DNA of 7,311 bases from an uncultured bacterium (GCA_905215675.1 CAJMRA010000115.1:1-7311); one strand, 5' to 3'. Counted from the stretch's first letter, positions 1 to 5,676 are shown. The notes: generated from the letters alone by a model not told the origin. Program-made: numbers and translations.

Positions 1-6
1 GGCCCA

Positions 7-34
7 GCCTTTTCACAGCGCAGCGAGAAAAGGC
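7..34. repeat. Inverted repeat, 8-bp arms
   Basis: GCCTTTTC (7-14) and GAAAAGGC (27-34) are perfectly complementary with a 12-base loop. No T-run follows on either strand, so it is not a recognisable intrinsic terminator. It may belong to the end of an upstream unit outside the window. A second small inverted repeat follows: GAGGGG (61-66) with CCCCTC (70-75). Confidence 0.5.
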
Positions 35-177
35 GTTCTCGTAGTCCTCACGCGCGAGCAGAGGGGGTTCCCCTCCCCCTGAATCTCAACCCTCAACTCA
101 TTTCAAAGATAAAATGCTCTAAAATGCGGGGCGTCGTTCGGGACGGAGGCGGGGAAAAGATAAACCTGAAAAAAATC

Positions 178-206
178 TTGACGTCCCCGGCTTGTTCGGA
201 TAAACA
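178..206 (+). promoter_or_regulatory. Candidate sigma-70 promoter upstream of the rpsJ leader
   Basis: TTGACG (178-183) matches five of six positions of the -35 consensus. A 17-bp spacer then leads to TAAACA (201-206), a weak -10. An A7 run just upstream (169-175) would sit where an UP element lies, as is common for promoters of ribosomal genes. Transcription would begin near 213 and give a leader of about 520 nt. The -10 is poor and the same bases form a perfect 10-bp inverted repeat, so this is only a candidate. Another -35-like TTGACA at 304-309 has no convincing -10 partner. Confidence 0.3.
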
Positions 207-268
207 AGCCGGAGTTCTTCACGGAAGAACGTCCCTGGACGGCAGGGAAGGACAGGGAAACCTGTCCT
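180..268. repeat. Cluster of three perfect hairpins
   Basis: Three inverted repeats follow one another. CCGGCTTGTT (187-196) pairs with AACAAGCCGG (203-212) around a 6-base loop. GTTCTTC (214-220) pairs with GAAGAAC (224-230) around ACG. AGGACAGG (249-256) pairs with CCTGTCCT (261-268) around GAAA, a GNRA-type tetraloop that favours a structured RNA read rightward. A further pairing, GACGT (180-184) with ACGTC (229-233), could close the first two into a junction but competes with the base of the second hairpin. Read leftward, the first hairpin is followed by T7 (175-169), so a minus-strand terminator is the alternative reading. Confidence 0.55.
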
Positions 269-351
269 GCGCGCCCAAAGCCCCTCCGTGGCGGCTGCGG
301 GATTTGACATGTGCAGGCGTTACCAGATGCCGAGACATTGTCGAGCCGTTC

Positions 352-397
352 CAGCCCGTTGACGGATCCCGTCCGCTGCGCGGACGACCCCGGGCTG
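352..397 (+). repeat. Two-level stem structure in the upstream region
   Basis: CAGCCCG (352-358) pairs perfectly with CGGGCTG (391-397). This encloses a second perfect stem, CGTCCGC (370-376) with GCGGACG (380-386), closed by a 3-base loop. The two stems are separated by an asymmetric internal loop (359-369 against 387-390). An alternative hairpin, GACGG (361-365) with CCGTC (369-373), would break the upper stem. Nested complementarity of this kind supports a folded RNA, although GC-rich DNA raises the chance background. Confidence 0.45.
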
Positions 398-444
398 TAA
401 GGTGTAGGGGGGCAAACCCCGATTTGGTGACCCTGCGTTCCCTC

Positions 445-569
445 AGGCGGCCGCATTCTGCGGCGGCCTTCCGGAAGCGCCGGGTGCGTCACGAGAGTGA
501 TGCGGCGTTTCCGCTCCATTCTCCGTATCCTGTTCTCAGGATTATCAGTGACGCGCTGCTTTCAAGCGC
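445..569 (+). repeat. Series of hairpins in the middle of the upstream region
   Basis: AGGCGGCCGC (445-454) faces GCGGCGGCCT (460-469) with nine pairs and one G-G mismatch around a 5-base loop. GCGTCAC (486-492) pairs with GTGATGC (497-503), including one G-T wobble, around GAGA, another GNRA-type tetraloop. ATCCTG (527-532) pairs with CAGGAT (537-542) around TTCT. GCGCT (553-557) pairs with AGCGC (565-569). The hairpins are closely packed and two carry stable-type tetraloops or short loops, as expected for a leader or small RNA. Confidence 0.45.
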
Positions 570-619
570 CCCAATCTCTTTGTTGCTCCTCCCAGCCTCC
601 GTCATAGGGTGAGGCCGCC

Positions 620-717
620 GGGCCGCATGGCCCGCGATAACGCGCGTTGCGAATCGTACGCGATTCGAAAATGCAGATAAGGAACCCGCGTCGCCCCAAC
701 AGGCGCGGGATGTTATC
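620..717 (+). promoter_or_regulatory. Structured 5' leader immediately upstream of rpsJ
   Basis: Four compact stems lie in 98 bases that end just before the rpsJ ribosome binding site. GGGCC (620-624) pairs with GGCCC (629-633). CGCG (633-636) pairs with CGCG (641-644) around ATAA. CGAATCG (650-656) pairs with CGATTCG (661-667) around TACG. The last is an interrupted stem: GATAA (676-680) with TTATC (713-717), then CCCGC (685-689) with GCGGG (705-709), then a bulged GTC (690-692), then GCC (693-695) with GGC (702-704) around CCAACA. In other bacteria the S10 operon is controlled by a product, often L4, binding the leader. Such a role is inferred here from position and structure only; it does not match a leader family I know. 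Confidence 0.5.
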
Positions 718-734
718 CAAATGGAGTAGGCAAC

Positions 735-1052
735 ATGACGACAGTTAGCAGTGATCGCATTCGGATCAAGCTCAAGGCCTACGATTACCGCATCCTTGAC
801 AAAGCCGTTGCGGAAATCGTGGACACGGCGCGCAATACCGGTGCCGGCGTGGCGGGGCCCATTCCCCTGCCCACCAACATTCGCAAATACACCATCCAGC
901 GCTCCGTGCATGTGAACAAGAAGTCCCGCGAGCAGTTTGAAATGCGCATTCACAAGCGGCTTATGGATATTCTTGAACCCACGCAGCAGACCGTCGACGC
1001 GCTCGGCAAGCTTTCCTTGCCCGCCGGTGTTGATGTGGAAATCAAGCTCTAG
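735..1052 (+). CDS. rpsJ: 30S ribosomal protein S10 (NusE)
   Basis: S10 sits in the head of the small subunit. As NusE, paired with NusB, it also binds boxA RNA in transcription antitermination. The 105-residue product matches the family length (about 103) and shows its core: RIRIKLKAYDYRILDKA near the start, then GPIPLPTNIRKYTIQRSVHVNKKSREQFEMRIHKR, the extended loop that carries conserved ribosomal contacts. ATG at 735 is preceded by GGAG (723-726), eight bases upstream. The gene opens the operon directly after the structured leader, so its initiation is the natural point for control of the whole run. Nothing is missing or odd. Identification is secure. Confidence 0.98.
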   Translation: MTTVSSDRIRIKLKAYDYRILDKAVAEIVDTARNTGAGVAGPIPLPTNIRKYTIQRSVHVNKKSREQFEMRIHKRLMDILEPTQQTVDALGKLSLPAGVDVEIKL

Positions 1053-1064
1053 TGAGAGGCAGTC

Positions 1065-1694
1065 ATGGCTGAGAAAATGGGAATTTTGGGTCGCAAGCTT
1101 GGCATGACCCGCATTTTTGCCGGCGACGGCGCGTCCGTGCCTGTCACGGTGGTTCAGGCCGGGCCCTGCCCCGTCACCCAGGTGAAGACCGCTGAAAAAG
1201 ACGGTTACAACGCGTTGCAGATCGCGTTCACCGAAGACAAGGAAAAGCACGTCAGCAAGGCCATGCAGGGGCATTTCGCCAAGGCGGGTACGGGCCTGTT
1301 CCGTCACCTGCGCGAAATTCGCCTGGAAGGCGCGCCCGAGCTGGAAGCCGGCGCGCAGCTGACCGTGGACATGTTCGCGGCCGGCGACAAGGTGAAAGTG
1401 ACCGGCAAGAGCATCGGTAAGGGCTATCAGGGCCGCATGCGCCGCTGGAACTTTGCCGGTTCCAAGGACACGCACGGCTGCGAAAAGGTCCATCGCAACA
1501 ACGGTTCCGTGGGTAACAACACCTTCCCCGGGCACGTGTTCAAGGGCCGCAAGATGGCCGGTCACTGGGGCGATGAAACCGTGACGCAGATGGGCCTCGT
1601 GATTGTGGACGTGCGCCCCGAAGACAACGTCATCCTGATCAAGGGCTCCGTGCCCGGCCCCAAGAACGGGCTCGTGCTGATCCGCAAGCAGTAG
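1065..1694 (+). CDS. rplC: 50S ribosomal protein L3
   Basis: L3 is an early-assembly protein of the large subunit. It binds 23S rRNA, and its long loop reaches towards the peptidyl transferase centre. The 209 residues fit the family. GILGRKLGMTRIF opens the protein, and GKGYQGRMRRWNF (about 133-145) with NNGSVGNNTFPGHVFKGRKMAGHWG (about 146-170) form the conserved extension. In E. coli the motif reads GSIGQNQTPG and its second Gln (Q150) is methylated by PrmB; here the aligned residue is Thr, so that modification site is absent. ATG at 1065 is favoured by GAGAGG at 1054-1059. A second in-frame ATG at 1077 would still leave the family core intact. The gap to rpsJ is 12 nt. Confidence 0.98.
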   Translation: MAEKMGILGRKLGMTRIFAGDGASVPVTVVQAGPCPVTQVKTAEKDGYNALQIAFTEDKEKHVSKAMQGHFAKAGTGLFRHLREIRLEGAPELEAGAQLTVDMFAAGDKVKVTGKSIGKGYQGRMRRWNFAGSKDTHGCEKVHRNNGSVGNNTFPGHVFKGRKMAGHWGDETVTQMGLVIVDVRPEDNVILIKGSVPGPKNGLVLIRKQ

Positions 1695-1703
1695 GGGAAC
1701 ATC

Positions 1704-2336
1704 ATGGCTACTGTGAAAGTATACGACCAGAACAAACAGGAAAGCGGCGACATCACGCTGTCCTCTGACGTGTTCGAGGTTGAGGTTCGTCCCGAAATCC
1801 TCAACCTTGTTGTACGCGCCCAGATGGCCGCCAAGCGCGCCGGTACTCATAAGGCCAAAACTCGCGCCTTCGTCTCCGGCGGCGGCGTGAAGCCCTGGAA
1901 GCAGAAGGGCACGGGCCGCGCCCGCGCCGGTTCCAACCGTTCGCCCGTGTGGCGCGGCGGCGCCATCGTGTTCGGCCCTCAGCCGCGCGATTACAGCTTC
2001 AAGGTGAACAGCAAGGTGCGCGCTCTTGCCATGAAGATGGCTCTTTCCAGCCGTCTGGCCGGCGAAACGCTGATGGTGGTCAAGGGCATCGAACTGCCCG
2101 AAGCCAAGACCAGGCATTTCGCCAAGGTTGCCGGCGCCCTGGGCCTGACCAAGGCCCTGATCGTCGCTCCCGAGCTGGACGAAACCCTGTGCCGCTCCGC
2201 CCGCAACATTCCGGGCCTGACGCTGACGACGCCGTCGCAGCTGAGCGTGCTGGAAATCCTGCGCCACAAGCAGCTGGTGCTGCTCGAAGGCGCCGTGGCG
2301 CCCGTCGAAGCGCGCTTTGCCAGGAAGGGGGCCTAA
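1704..2336 (+). CDS. rplD: 50S ribosomal protein L4
   Basis: L4 binds domain I of 23S rRNA, and its extended loop lines the peptide exit tunnel. In E. coli it also represses the S10 operon. The 210-residue product has the family length. The tunnel loop is plain at about residues 59-87, with GGGVKPWKQKGTGRARAG followed by SNRSPVWRGG. The globular part continues with KVRALAMKMALSSR, and an Asn-rich recognition segment (ARNIPGL) lies near residue 170. The start at 1704 follows TAGGGG (1692-1697), which overlaps the rplC stop. Only one base separates its stop from rplW, which suggests coupled translation. Whether this L4 regulates the leader upstream of rpsJ cannot be told from sequence. Confidence 0.98.
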   Translation: MATVKVYDQNKQESGDITLSSDVFEVEVRPEILNLVVRAQMAAKRAGTHKAKTRAFVSGGGVKPWKQKGTGRARAGSNRSPVWRGGAIVFGPQPRDYSFKVNSKVRALAMKMALSSRLAGETLMVVKGIELPEAKTRHFAKVAGALGLTKALIVAPELDETLCRSARNIPGLTLTTPSQLSVLEILRHKQLVLLEGAVAPVEARFARKGA

Positions 2337-2337
2337 G

Positions 2338-2628
2338 ATGGAATTTACGCAAGTGCTTTTGAAGCCCCTGATTACCGAAAAGACGACCTTCGTGAAAGAA
2401 GGCTCCAATCAGGTGGCCTTTCTCGTCCATCCCCGCGCCAACAAGCTTGAAATCAAGCAGGCCGTGGAGAAGGCGTTCAATGTGGAAGTGAAGGCGGTCA
2501 ACGTGGTCCGCAAGGCTCCCGCCAACCGGGAGCGTCAGGGCCGCGTGATCGGTCGCAAGCCCGGCTGGAAGAAGGCCTACGTGACCCTGGCCGAAGGCGC
2601 TAAAATCGAGTTCTTCGAGGGAGTGTAA
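2338..2628 (+). CDS. rplW: 50S ribosomal protein L23
   Basis: L23 sits at the mouth of the exit tunnel and is the docking site for trigger factor and SRP. I start it at ATG 2338, giving 96 residues beginning MEFTQVLLKPLITEKTTF, the normal family start. AGGAAGGGGG at 2322-2331, inside the end of rplD, is well placed six bases upstream. A TTG-started extension from 2317 would add seven unconserved residues and overlap rplD, so I reject it. The segment NKLEIKQAVEKAFNVEVKAVNVV and the loop APANRERQGRVIGRKPGWKKAYVTL are typical. The start lies one base after the rplD stop, consistent with translational coupling. Confidence 0.97.
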   Translation: MEFTQVLLKPLITEKTTFVKEGSNQVAFLVHPRANKLEIKQAVEKAFNVEVKAVNVVRKAPANRERQGRVIGRKPGWKKAYVTLAEGAKIEFFEGV

Positions 2629-2631
2629 GAA

Positions 2632-3480
2632 ATGGCTGTCCGTAAGCTGAAACCGACCTCCGCGGGCCGTCGTTTCCAGACGGTTTCCGATTTTGCGGAA
2701 ATCACCCGGACGACCCCTGAAAAGTCGCTCACCGAAGGTCTGACCAAGAAGGCCGGCCGCAACAACCGCGGCCGCGTGACCAGCCGTCGTCGCGGCGGCG
2801 GCGTGAAGCGCCTGTACCGTATCATCGACTTCAAGCGCAACAAGACCGGCATCGAAGCCCGCGTCGCGCATATCGAATACGATCCCAACCGCACCGCCCG
2901 TATCGCCCTGCTCCACTATGTGGACGGCGAAAAGCGCTACATTCTCGCCCCCGTGGGCCTGAAGCAGGGCGACGTGGTCATGAGCGGCGTGAACAGCCGC
3001 ACCGGCGCCGTGGCCGACATCAAGCCCGGCAACGCGCTGGAAATGGGCCGTATCCCCGTGGGTACCATCATCCACAACGTGGAACTGTATCCCGGCAAGG
3101 GCGGCCAGCTCTGCCGCGCCGCCGGCACCTACGCGCAGCTTGTGGCCAAGGAAGGCAAGTACGCGCTTCTGCGCCTGCCTTCCGGCGAAGTGCGCAAGGT
3201 TCTGGCTTCCTGCGTGGCCACGGTGGGTCAGGTGGGCAACATCCACCACGAAAACATCTCTCTGGGCAAGGCCGGCCGCAATCGCTGGCTGGGTCGTCGT
3301 CCCAAGGTGCGCGGCGTGGCCATGAACCCCATCGACCACCCGCTGGGCGGCGGCGAAGGCCGCAGCTCCGGCGGTCGTCATCCCGTGTCGCCCTGGGGCA
3401 TGCCTGCCAAGGGCTTCAAGACCCGCGACAAGAACAAGCCTTCCTCGCGCCTCATTGTTAAGCGCCGCGGCCAGAAGTAG
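2632..3480 (+). CDS. rplB: 50S ribosomal protein L2
   Basis: L2 is a primary 23S rRNA binding protein needed for subunit association and close to the peptidyl transferase centre. At 282 residues it is a little longer than the usual 273-277. GRNNRGRVTSRRRGGGVKRLYR, the RNA-binding fold, and the C-terminal signature around VRGVAMNPIDHPLGGGEGR (227-244) are clear. His236 corresponds to the strictly conserved first His of the common DHPHGGGEG motif; the second His is replaced by Leu238. Variation at that second position also occurs, to my knowledge, in relatives of this group. GAGGGAG (2617-2623), inside the end of rplW, serves as ribosome binding site. The gap to rplW is only 3 nt. Confidence 0.98.
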   Translation: MAVRKLKPTSAGRRFQTVSDFAEITRTTPEKSLTEGLTKKAGRNNRGRVTSRRRGGGVKRLYRIIDFKRNKTGIEARVAHIEYDPNRTARIALLHYVDGEKRYILAPVGLKQGDVVMSGVNSRTGAVADIKPGNALEMGRIPVGTIIHNVELYPGKGGQLCRAAGTYAQLVAKEGKYALLRLPSGEVRKVLASCVATVGQVGNIHHENISLGKAGRNRWLGRRPKVRGVAMNPIDHPLGGGEGRSSGGRHPVSPWGMPAKGFKTRDKNKPSSRLIVKRRGQK

Positions 3481-3489
3481 GAGTAGATC

Positions 3490-3774
3490 ATGCCCAGATC
3501 GTTGAAAAAGGGGCCGTTCGTCGACGGCCATCTGATGAAGAAGGTCGACGCCGCCGTGGCCAACAATGACCGTCGCGTGGTCAAGACCTGGTCGCGTCGT
3601 TCGACCATTTTGCCTGAAATGGTGGGTCTCACCTTCGCCGTGCACAACGGCAAGAAGTTCGTGCCCGTCTTCGTGACGGAAAACATGGTGGGCCACAAGT
3701 TGGGCGAATTTTCGCCCACCCGCACCTTCCACGGCCATGCCGCCGACAAGAAGGCCAAGGCCGGAAAGAAGTAG
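3490..3774 (+). CDS. rpsS: 30S ribosomal protein S19
   Basis: S19 lies in the head of the small subunit, pairs with S13, and touches the A-site finger region of the large subunit. The 94 residues match the family (about 92). MPRSLKKGPFVDGHLMKKV, TWSRRSTILPEMVGLTFAVHNGKKFVPVF and MVGHKLGEFSPTRTFHGHAADKKAK are nearly consensus throughout. TAGGAG (3478-3483) overlaps the rplB stop and is six bases from the ATG. It sits in the standard place between rplB and rplV. Nothing unusual. Confidence 0.98.
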   Translation: MPRSLKKGPFVDGHLMKKVDAAVANNDRRVVKTWSRRSTILPEMVGLTFAVHNGKKFVPVFVTENMVGHKLGEFSPTRTFHGHAADKKAKAGKK

Positions 3775-3783
3775 GGTAGAAAC

Positions 3784-4122
3784 ATGGAATCGAAAGCTAT
3801 CGCCAAATATCAGCGCGTCTCGCCCCGCAAGACCCGCCTTGTGGCCAAGAATGTCGTGGGCATGGGCGTTGAAGAAGCGCTGAACGTGCTGCGTTTCACC
3901 CCCAACAAGCCTGCCGGCGTGTTGTACGGTGTGGTCAAGAGCGCCCTTGCCAACGCCTCCCAGCTGGGCGGCGTGGATGTGGACGCCATGGTGGTCAAGG
4001 AAATCGTGGTCAACGAAGGCCCCACGTGGAAGCGCTTCATGCCCCGCGCTCAGGGTCGCGCCACCAAGATTCACAAGCGTACGAGCCACGTTACCGTTAT
4101 TCTCGCAGAAGGGCAGGACTAG
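3784..4122 (+). CDS. rplV: 50S ribosomal protein L22
   Basis: L22 binds several 23S rRNA domains, and its long beta hairpin forms, with L4, the constriction of the exit tunnel. The 112-residue product shows the family opening (KYQRVSPRKTRLVAKNVVGM). It then has the helical part with NKPAGVLYGVVKSALANA and the hairpin strand EGPTWKRFMPRAQGRATKIHKRTSHVTVIL near the C terminus. Changes in that hairpin are known to confer macrolide resistance in other species, and no deletion is seen here. AGGGTAGA just after the rpsS stop is the likely ribosome binding site. The downstream gap to rpsC is 3 nt. Confidence 0.98.
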   Translation: MESKAIAKYQRVSPRKTRLVAKNVVGMGVEEALNVLRFTPNKPAGVLYGVVKSALANASQLGGVDVDAMVVKEIVVNEGPTWKRFMPRAQGRATKIHKRTSHVTVILAEGQD

Positions 4123-4125
4123 GCT

Positions 4126-4767
4126 ATGGGTCAGAAAGTACATCCGTTCGGCTTCCGGCTTGGGTACAACAAGAACTGGCAGTCCCGCTGGTTCAGCAAG
4201 AAGGAATACCCTGCCTTTGTGTATGAAGACAGCAAGATTCGCGCGTACGTCAAGAAGCTCCTGTATCATGCGGGCCTGGCCAAGATCGAAATCGAGCGCG
4301 CCGGCGGCAAGGTTCGTCTGATCCTTTCCACCGCCCGTCCCGGTATCGTCATCGGCCGCAAGGGCGTCGAAATCGAAAAGCTGCGCGGCGATCTTCGCCG
4401 CAAGTTCGGTCGCGAGTTCTCGCTGGAAGTGAATGAAATCCGTCGCCCCGAAGTGGAGGCGCAGCTGGTGGCCGAAAACATCGCCCAGCAGCTTGAGCGC
4501 CGCGTGGCCTTCCGTCGCGCCATGAAGCGCACGGTGTCCCTGGCCCGCAAGTTCGGCGGCGAAGGCATCAAGGTGACCTGCGCCGGCCGTCTGGCCGGGG
4601 CCGAAATCGCCCGTACCGAATGGTACCGCGACGGCCGCGTGCCCTTGCAGACCCTGCGCGCCGACATTGACTACGGCTTTGCCGAGGCGCACACCACCTA
4701 CGGCCTCATCGGCGTGAAGGTGTGGATTTACAAGGGTGAAATCCTTGACAAAGAGGTTGATCAATAA
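4126..4767 (+). CDS. rpsC: 30S ribosomal protein S3
   Basis: S3 forms part of the mRNA entry channel and, with S4 and S5, has RNA helicase activity. The start MGQKVHPFGFRLG is standard. A type II KH domain is marked by RPGIVIGRKG with its GXXG loop at residues 77-80. The basic patch FRRAMKR (129-135) carries the counterparts of the E. coli helicase residues R131, R132 and K135. The C-terminal domain ends with RTEWYRDGRVPL, EAHTTYGLIGVKVWIYKGE and a short tail, 213 residues in all. It therefore lacks the lysine-rich extension of E. coli S3 (233), a common variation. The ribosome binding site AGGA (4115-4118) is modest, and with 3 nt to rplV coupling is likely. Its stop overlaps the rplP start in TAATG. 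Confidence 0.98.
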   Translation: MGQKVHPFGFRLGYNKNWQSRWFSKKEYPAFVYEDSKIRAYVKKLLYHAGLAKIEIERAGGKVRLILSTARPGIVIGRKGVEIEKLRGDLRRKFGREFSLEVNEIRRPEVEAQLVAENIAQQLERRVAFRRAMKRTVSLARKFGGEGIKVTCAGRLAGAEIARTEWYRDGRVPLQTLRADIDYGFAEAHTTYGLIGVKVWIYKGEILDKEVDQ

Positions 4768-5180
4768 TGCTCGCGCCCAAGAAAGTTAAATTCCGTAAAT
4801 GGCAGAAGGGCCGTCTGCGCGGCCTTGCCAGCCGTGGCGCTTCCATCGCTTTCGGCGACATCGGCCTGAAGGCCGTGCAGCACGGTCAGCTGTCCAGCCA
4901 GCAGATTGAAGCCGCCCGTATCGCCATGATGCGTCACATCAAGCGCGGCGGCAAAGTGTGGATTCGCATTTTCCCCGACCGCCCCGTGACCGCGAAGCCT
5001 CTGGAAACCCGTCAGGGTTCCGGTAAGGGCGCTCCGGTGGGCTGGTGCGCGCCGGTCAAGCCCGGTCGCGTGCTGTACGAGATCAAGGGCGTCAGCATCG
5101 AGCTGGCCAAGGAAGCCCTGACCCGCGCCGCCCACAAGCTGCCCATCAAGACCGTGATCGTCGTGAAGGAGGGCATCTAA
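4767..5180 (+). CDS. rplP: 50S ribosomal protein L16
   Basis: L16 is needed late in large-subunit assembly and lies beside the A-site and P-site tRNA elbows. The 137 residues match the family (136 in E. coli). MLAPKKVKFRKWQKGR, FGDIGLKAVQ, QIEAARIAMMRHIKRGGKVWIRIFPDRPVTAKPLE and ELAKEALTRAAHKLPIKT are conserved. Arg82 in KPLETRQGSGKG corresponds to E. coli Arg81, which RoxA (YcfD) hydroxylates there; no such enzyme is visible in this window. The ATG shares its A with the rpsC stop (TAATG, 4765-4769), the tightest junction in the operon, and GAGG inside rpsC is the ribosome binding site. Identification is secure. Confidence 0.98.
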   Translation: MLAPKKVKFRKWQKGRLRGLASRGASIAFGDIGLKAVQHGQLSSQQIEAARIAMMRHIKRGGKVWIRIFPDRPVTAKPLETRQGSGKGAPVGWCAPVKPGRVLYEIKGVSIELAKEALTRAAHKLPIKTVIVVKEGI

Positions 5181-5181
5181 C

Positions 5182-5391
5182 ATGGCCAAGAACGAAACCG
5201 CCCGCCTCTCCGCCGAGGAACTGAGCAAGCTCAGCGCCGACGAACTCAAGGCCAAACTGGCCGAGCAGCGCGAAGAGCTGATGCAGGCCCGCTTCAAGCA
5301 CGCCACGGCCCAGCTGGAAAAGACCTCCGAGCTGAAGGCCATGCGCCGTCAGGTGGCCCGCATCTCCACCATTCTGAATCAAAAGGACTAA
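5182..5391 (+). CDS. rpmC: 50S ribosomal protein L29
   Basis: L29 is a small two-helix protein near the exit tunnel, next to L23, and contributes to the SRP and trigger factor platform. The 69-residue product shows the family pattern LSADELKAKLAEQREELMQARFKHATAQLEKTSELKAMRRQVARISTIL. It has about eight extra N-terminal residues (MAKNETAR) compared with E. coli (63). This start is well supported by AAGGAGGG at 5167-5174, seven bases upstream and inside rplP, and there is no internal methionine before the core. One base separates it from the rplP stop. The extension is charged and could be a local lineage feature. Confidence 0.96.
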   Translation: MAKNETARLSAEELSKLSADELKAKLAEQREELMQARFKHATAQLEKTSELKAMRRQVARISTILNQKD

Positions 5392-5403
5392 GGGGCGACG
5401 ACC

Positions 5404-5667
5404 ATGCAAGCTCTGGAAGATCGCAAGGGCAGAACCCTCATCGGCGTCGTCGTGAGCGACAAGAACGACAAGACCATCGTCGTGCGCGTCGAAACGCTGG
5501 TGAAGCATCCCCTGCTGAAAAAATATGTGAGGCGCCGCAAGAAGTTCACGGCTCATGATCCCATGAACGAATGCGGCATTGGCGACAAAGTGAAGATTAT
5601 CGAGTACCGTCCCCTGTCGCGCAACAAGCGCTGGCATCTGGTGAGCGTGCTCGAAAAGGCTGTGTAG
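5404..5667 (+). CDS. rpsQ: 30S ribosomal protein S17
   Basis: S17 is an early-binding small-subunit protein with an OB fold that contacts 16S rRNA helices in the body. The 87 residues match the family (about 84). RKGRTLIGVVVSDKNDKTIVVRVETLVKHPLLKKYVRRRKKFTAHDP is typical, and the signature GDKVKIIEYRPLSRNKRWHLVSVLEKA ends the protein. AAGGGGCG overlapping the rpmC stop (from 5390) precedes the ATG. The 12-nt gap to rpmC equals the largest within the operon. In E. coli rpsQ is the last gene of the S10 operon, and here the next gene follows after only 9 nt, so no operon boundary exists. Confidence 0.98.
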   Translation: MQALEDRKGRTLIGVVVSDKNDKTIVVRVETLVKHPLLKKYVRRRKKFTAHDPMNECGIGDKVKIIEYRPLSRNKRWHLVSVLEKAV

Positions 5668-5676
5668 GGTGACGCC

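Larger units (their letters stand above)
1..734. other. Gene-free upstream region with many inverted repeats
   Basis: No reading frame here looks like a protein. The longest open frames are arginine- and proline-rich translations of GC-rich DNA with no family resemblance and no good ribosome binding site. The stretch holds at least ten inverted repeats able to form hairpins in RNA, listed separately, an A-rich patch at 103-125 and an A7 run at 169-175. A pyrimidine-rich, poorly structured gap of about 35 bases (571-606) separates the upper hairpins from the four compact ones before rpsJ. In many bacteria fusA or tuf precedes rpsJ; neither is seen here. I infer promoter DNA plus a long 5' leader. 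A separate small RNA gene is possible, but I did not recognise RNase P RNA, tmRNA, SRP RNA or a known riboswitch. Confidence 0.7.

Noticed and set aside
304..332. TTGACA at 304-309 as a -35 box
   Set aside because: The hexamer is perfect, but at 16-18 bp spacing the -10 region is GC-rich with no resemblance to TATAAT.
397..430. G-rich then C-rich stretch as a tmRNA-like or tRNA-like end
   Set aside because: There is no TTC arm consensus, no CCA end and no partner acceptor strand. Only a 4-bp GGGG/CCCC hairpin is supported.
499..606. Small rightward frame of 35 codons (MRRFRSILRILFSG...), possible leader peptide
   Set aside because: It has no clear ribosome binding site, overlaps hairpins, and shows no codon run that would suit attenuation.
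1..612. Long rightward frame open from the window edge to a stop at 610-612, with ATG at 124
   Set aside because: About 200 stop-free codons are notable, but the translation has no recognisable family, is arginine- and proline-rich, lacks a good ribosome binding site and runs through many perfect hairpins. It is most likely a GC-driven open frame.
2317..2337. TTG-initiated extension of L23
   Set aside because: It overlaps rplD and adds unconserved residues, while ATG 2338 has AGGAAGGGGG at the right distance and gives the normal L23 start.
489..2408. Very long minus-strand open frames across the ribosomal genes, also at 2080-4764 and 5146-6990
   Set aside because: They are antisense to well-identified ribosomal protein genes. 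Their His-, Gly- and Ala-rich translations are what strongly biased GC-rich codons give on the opposite strand.
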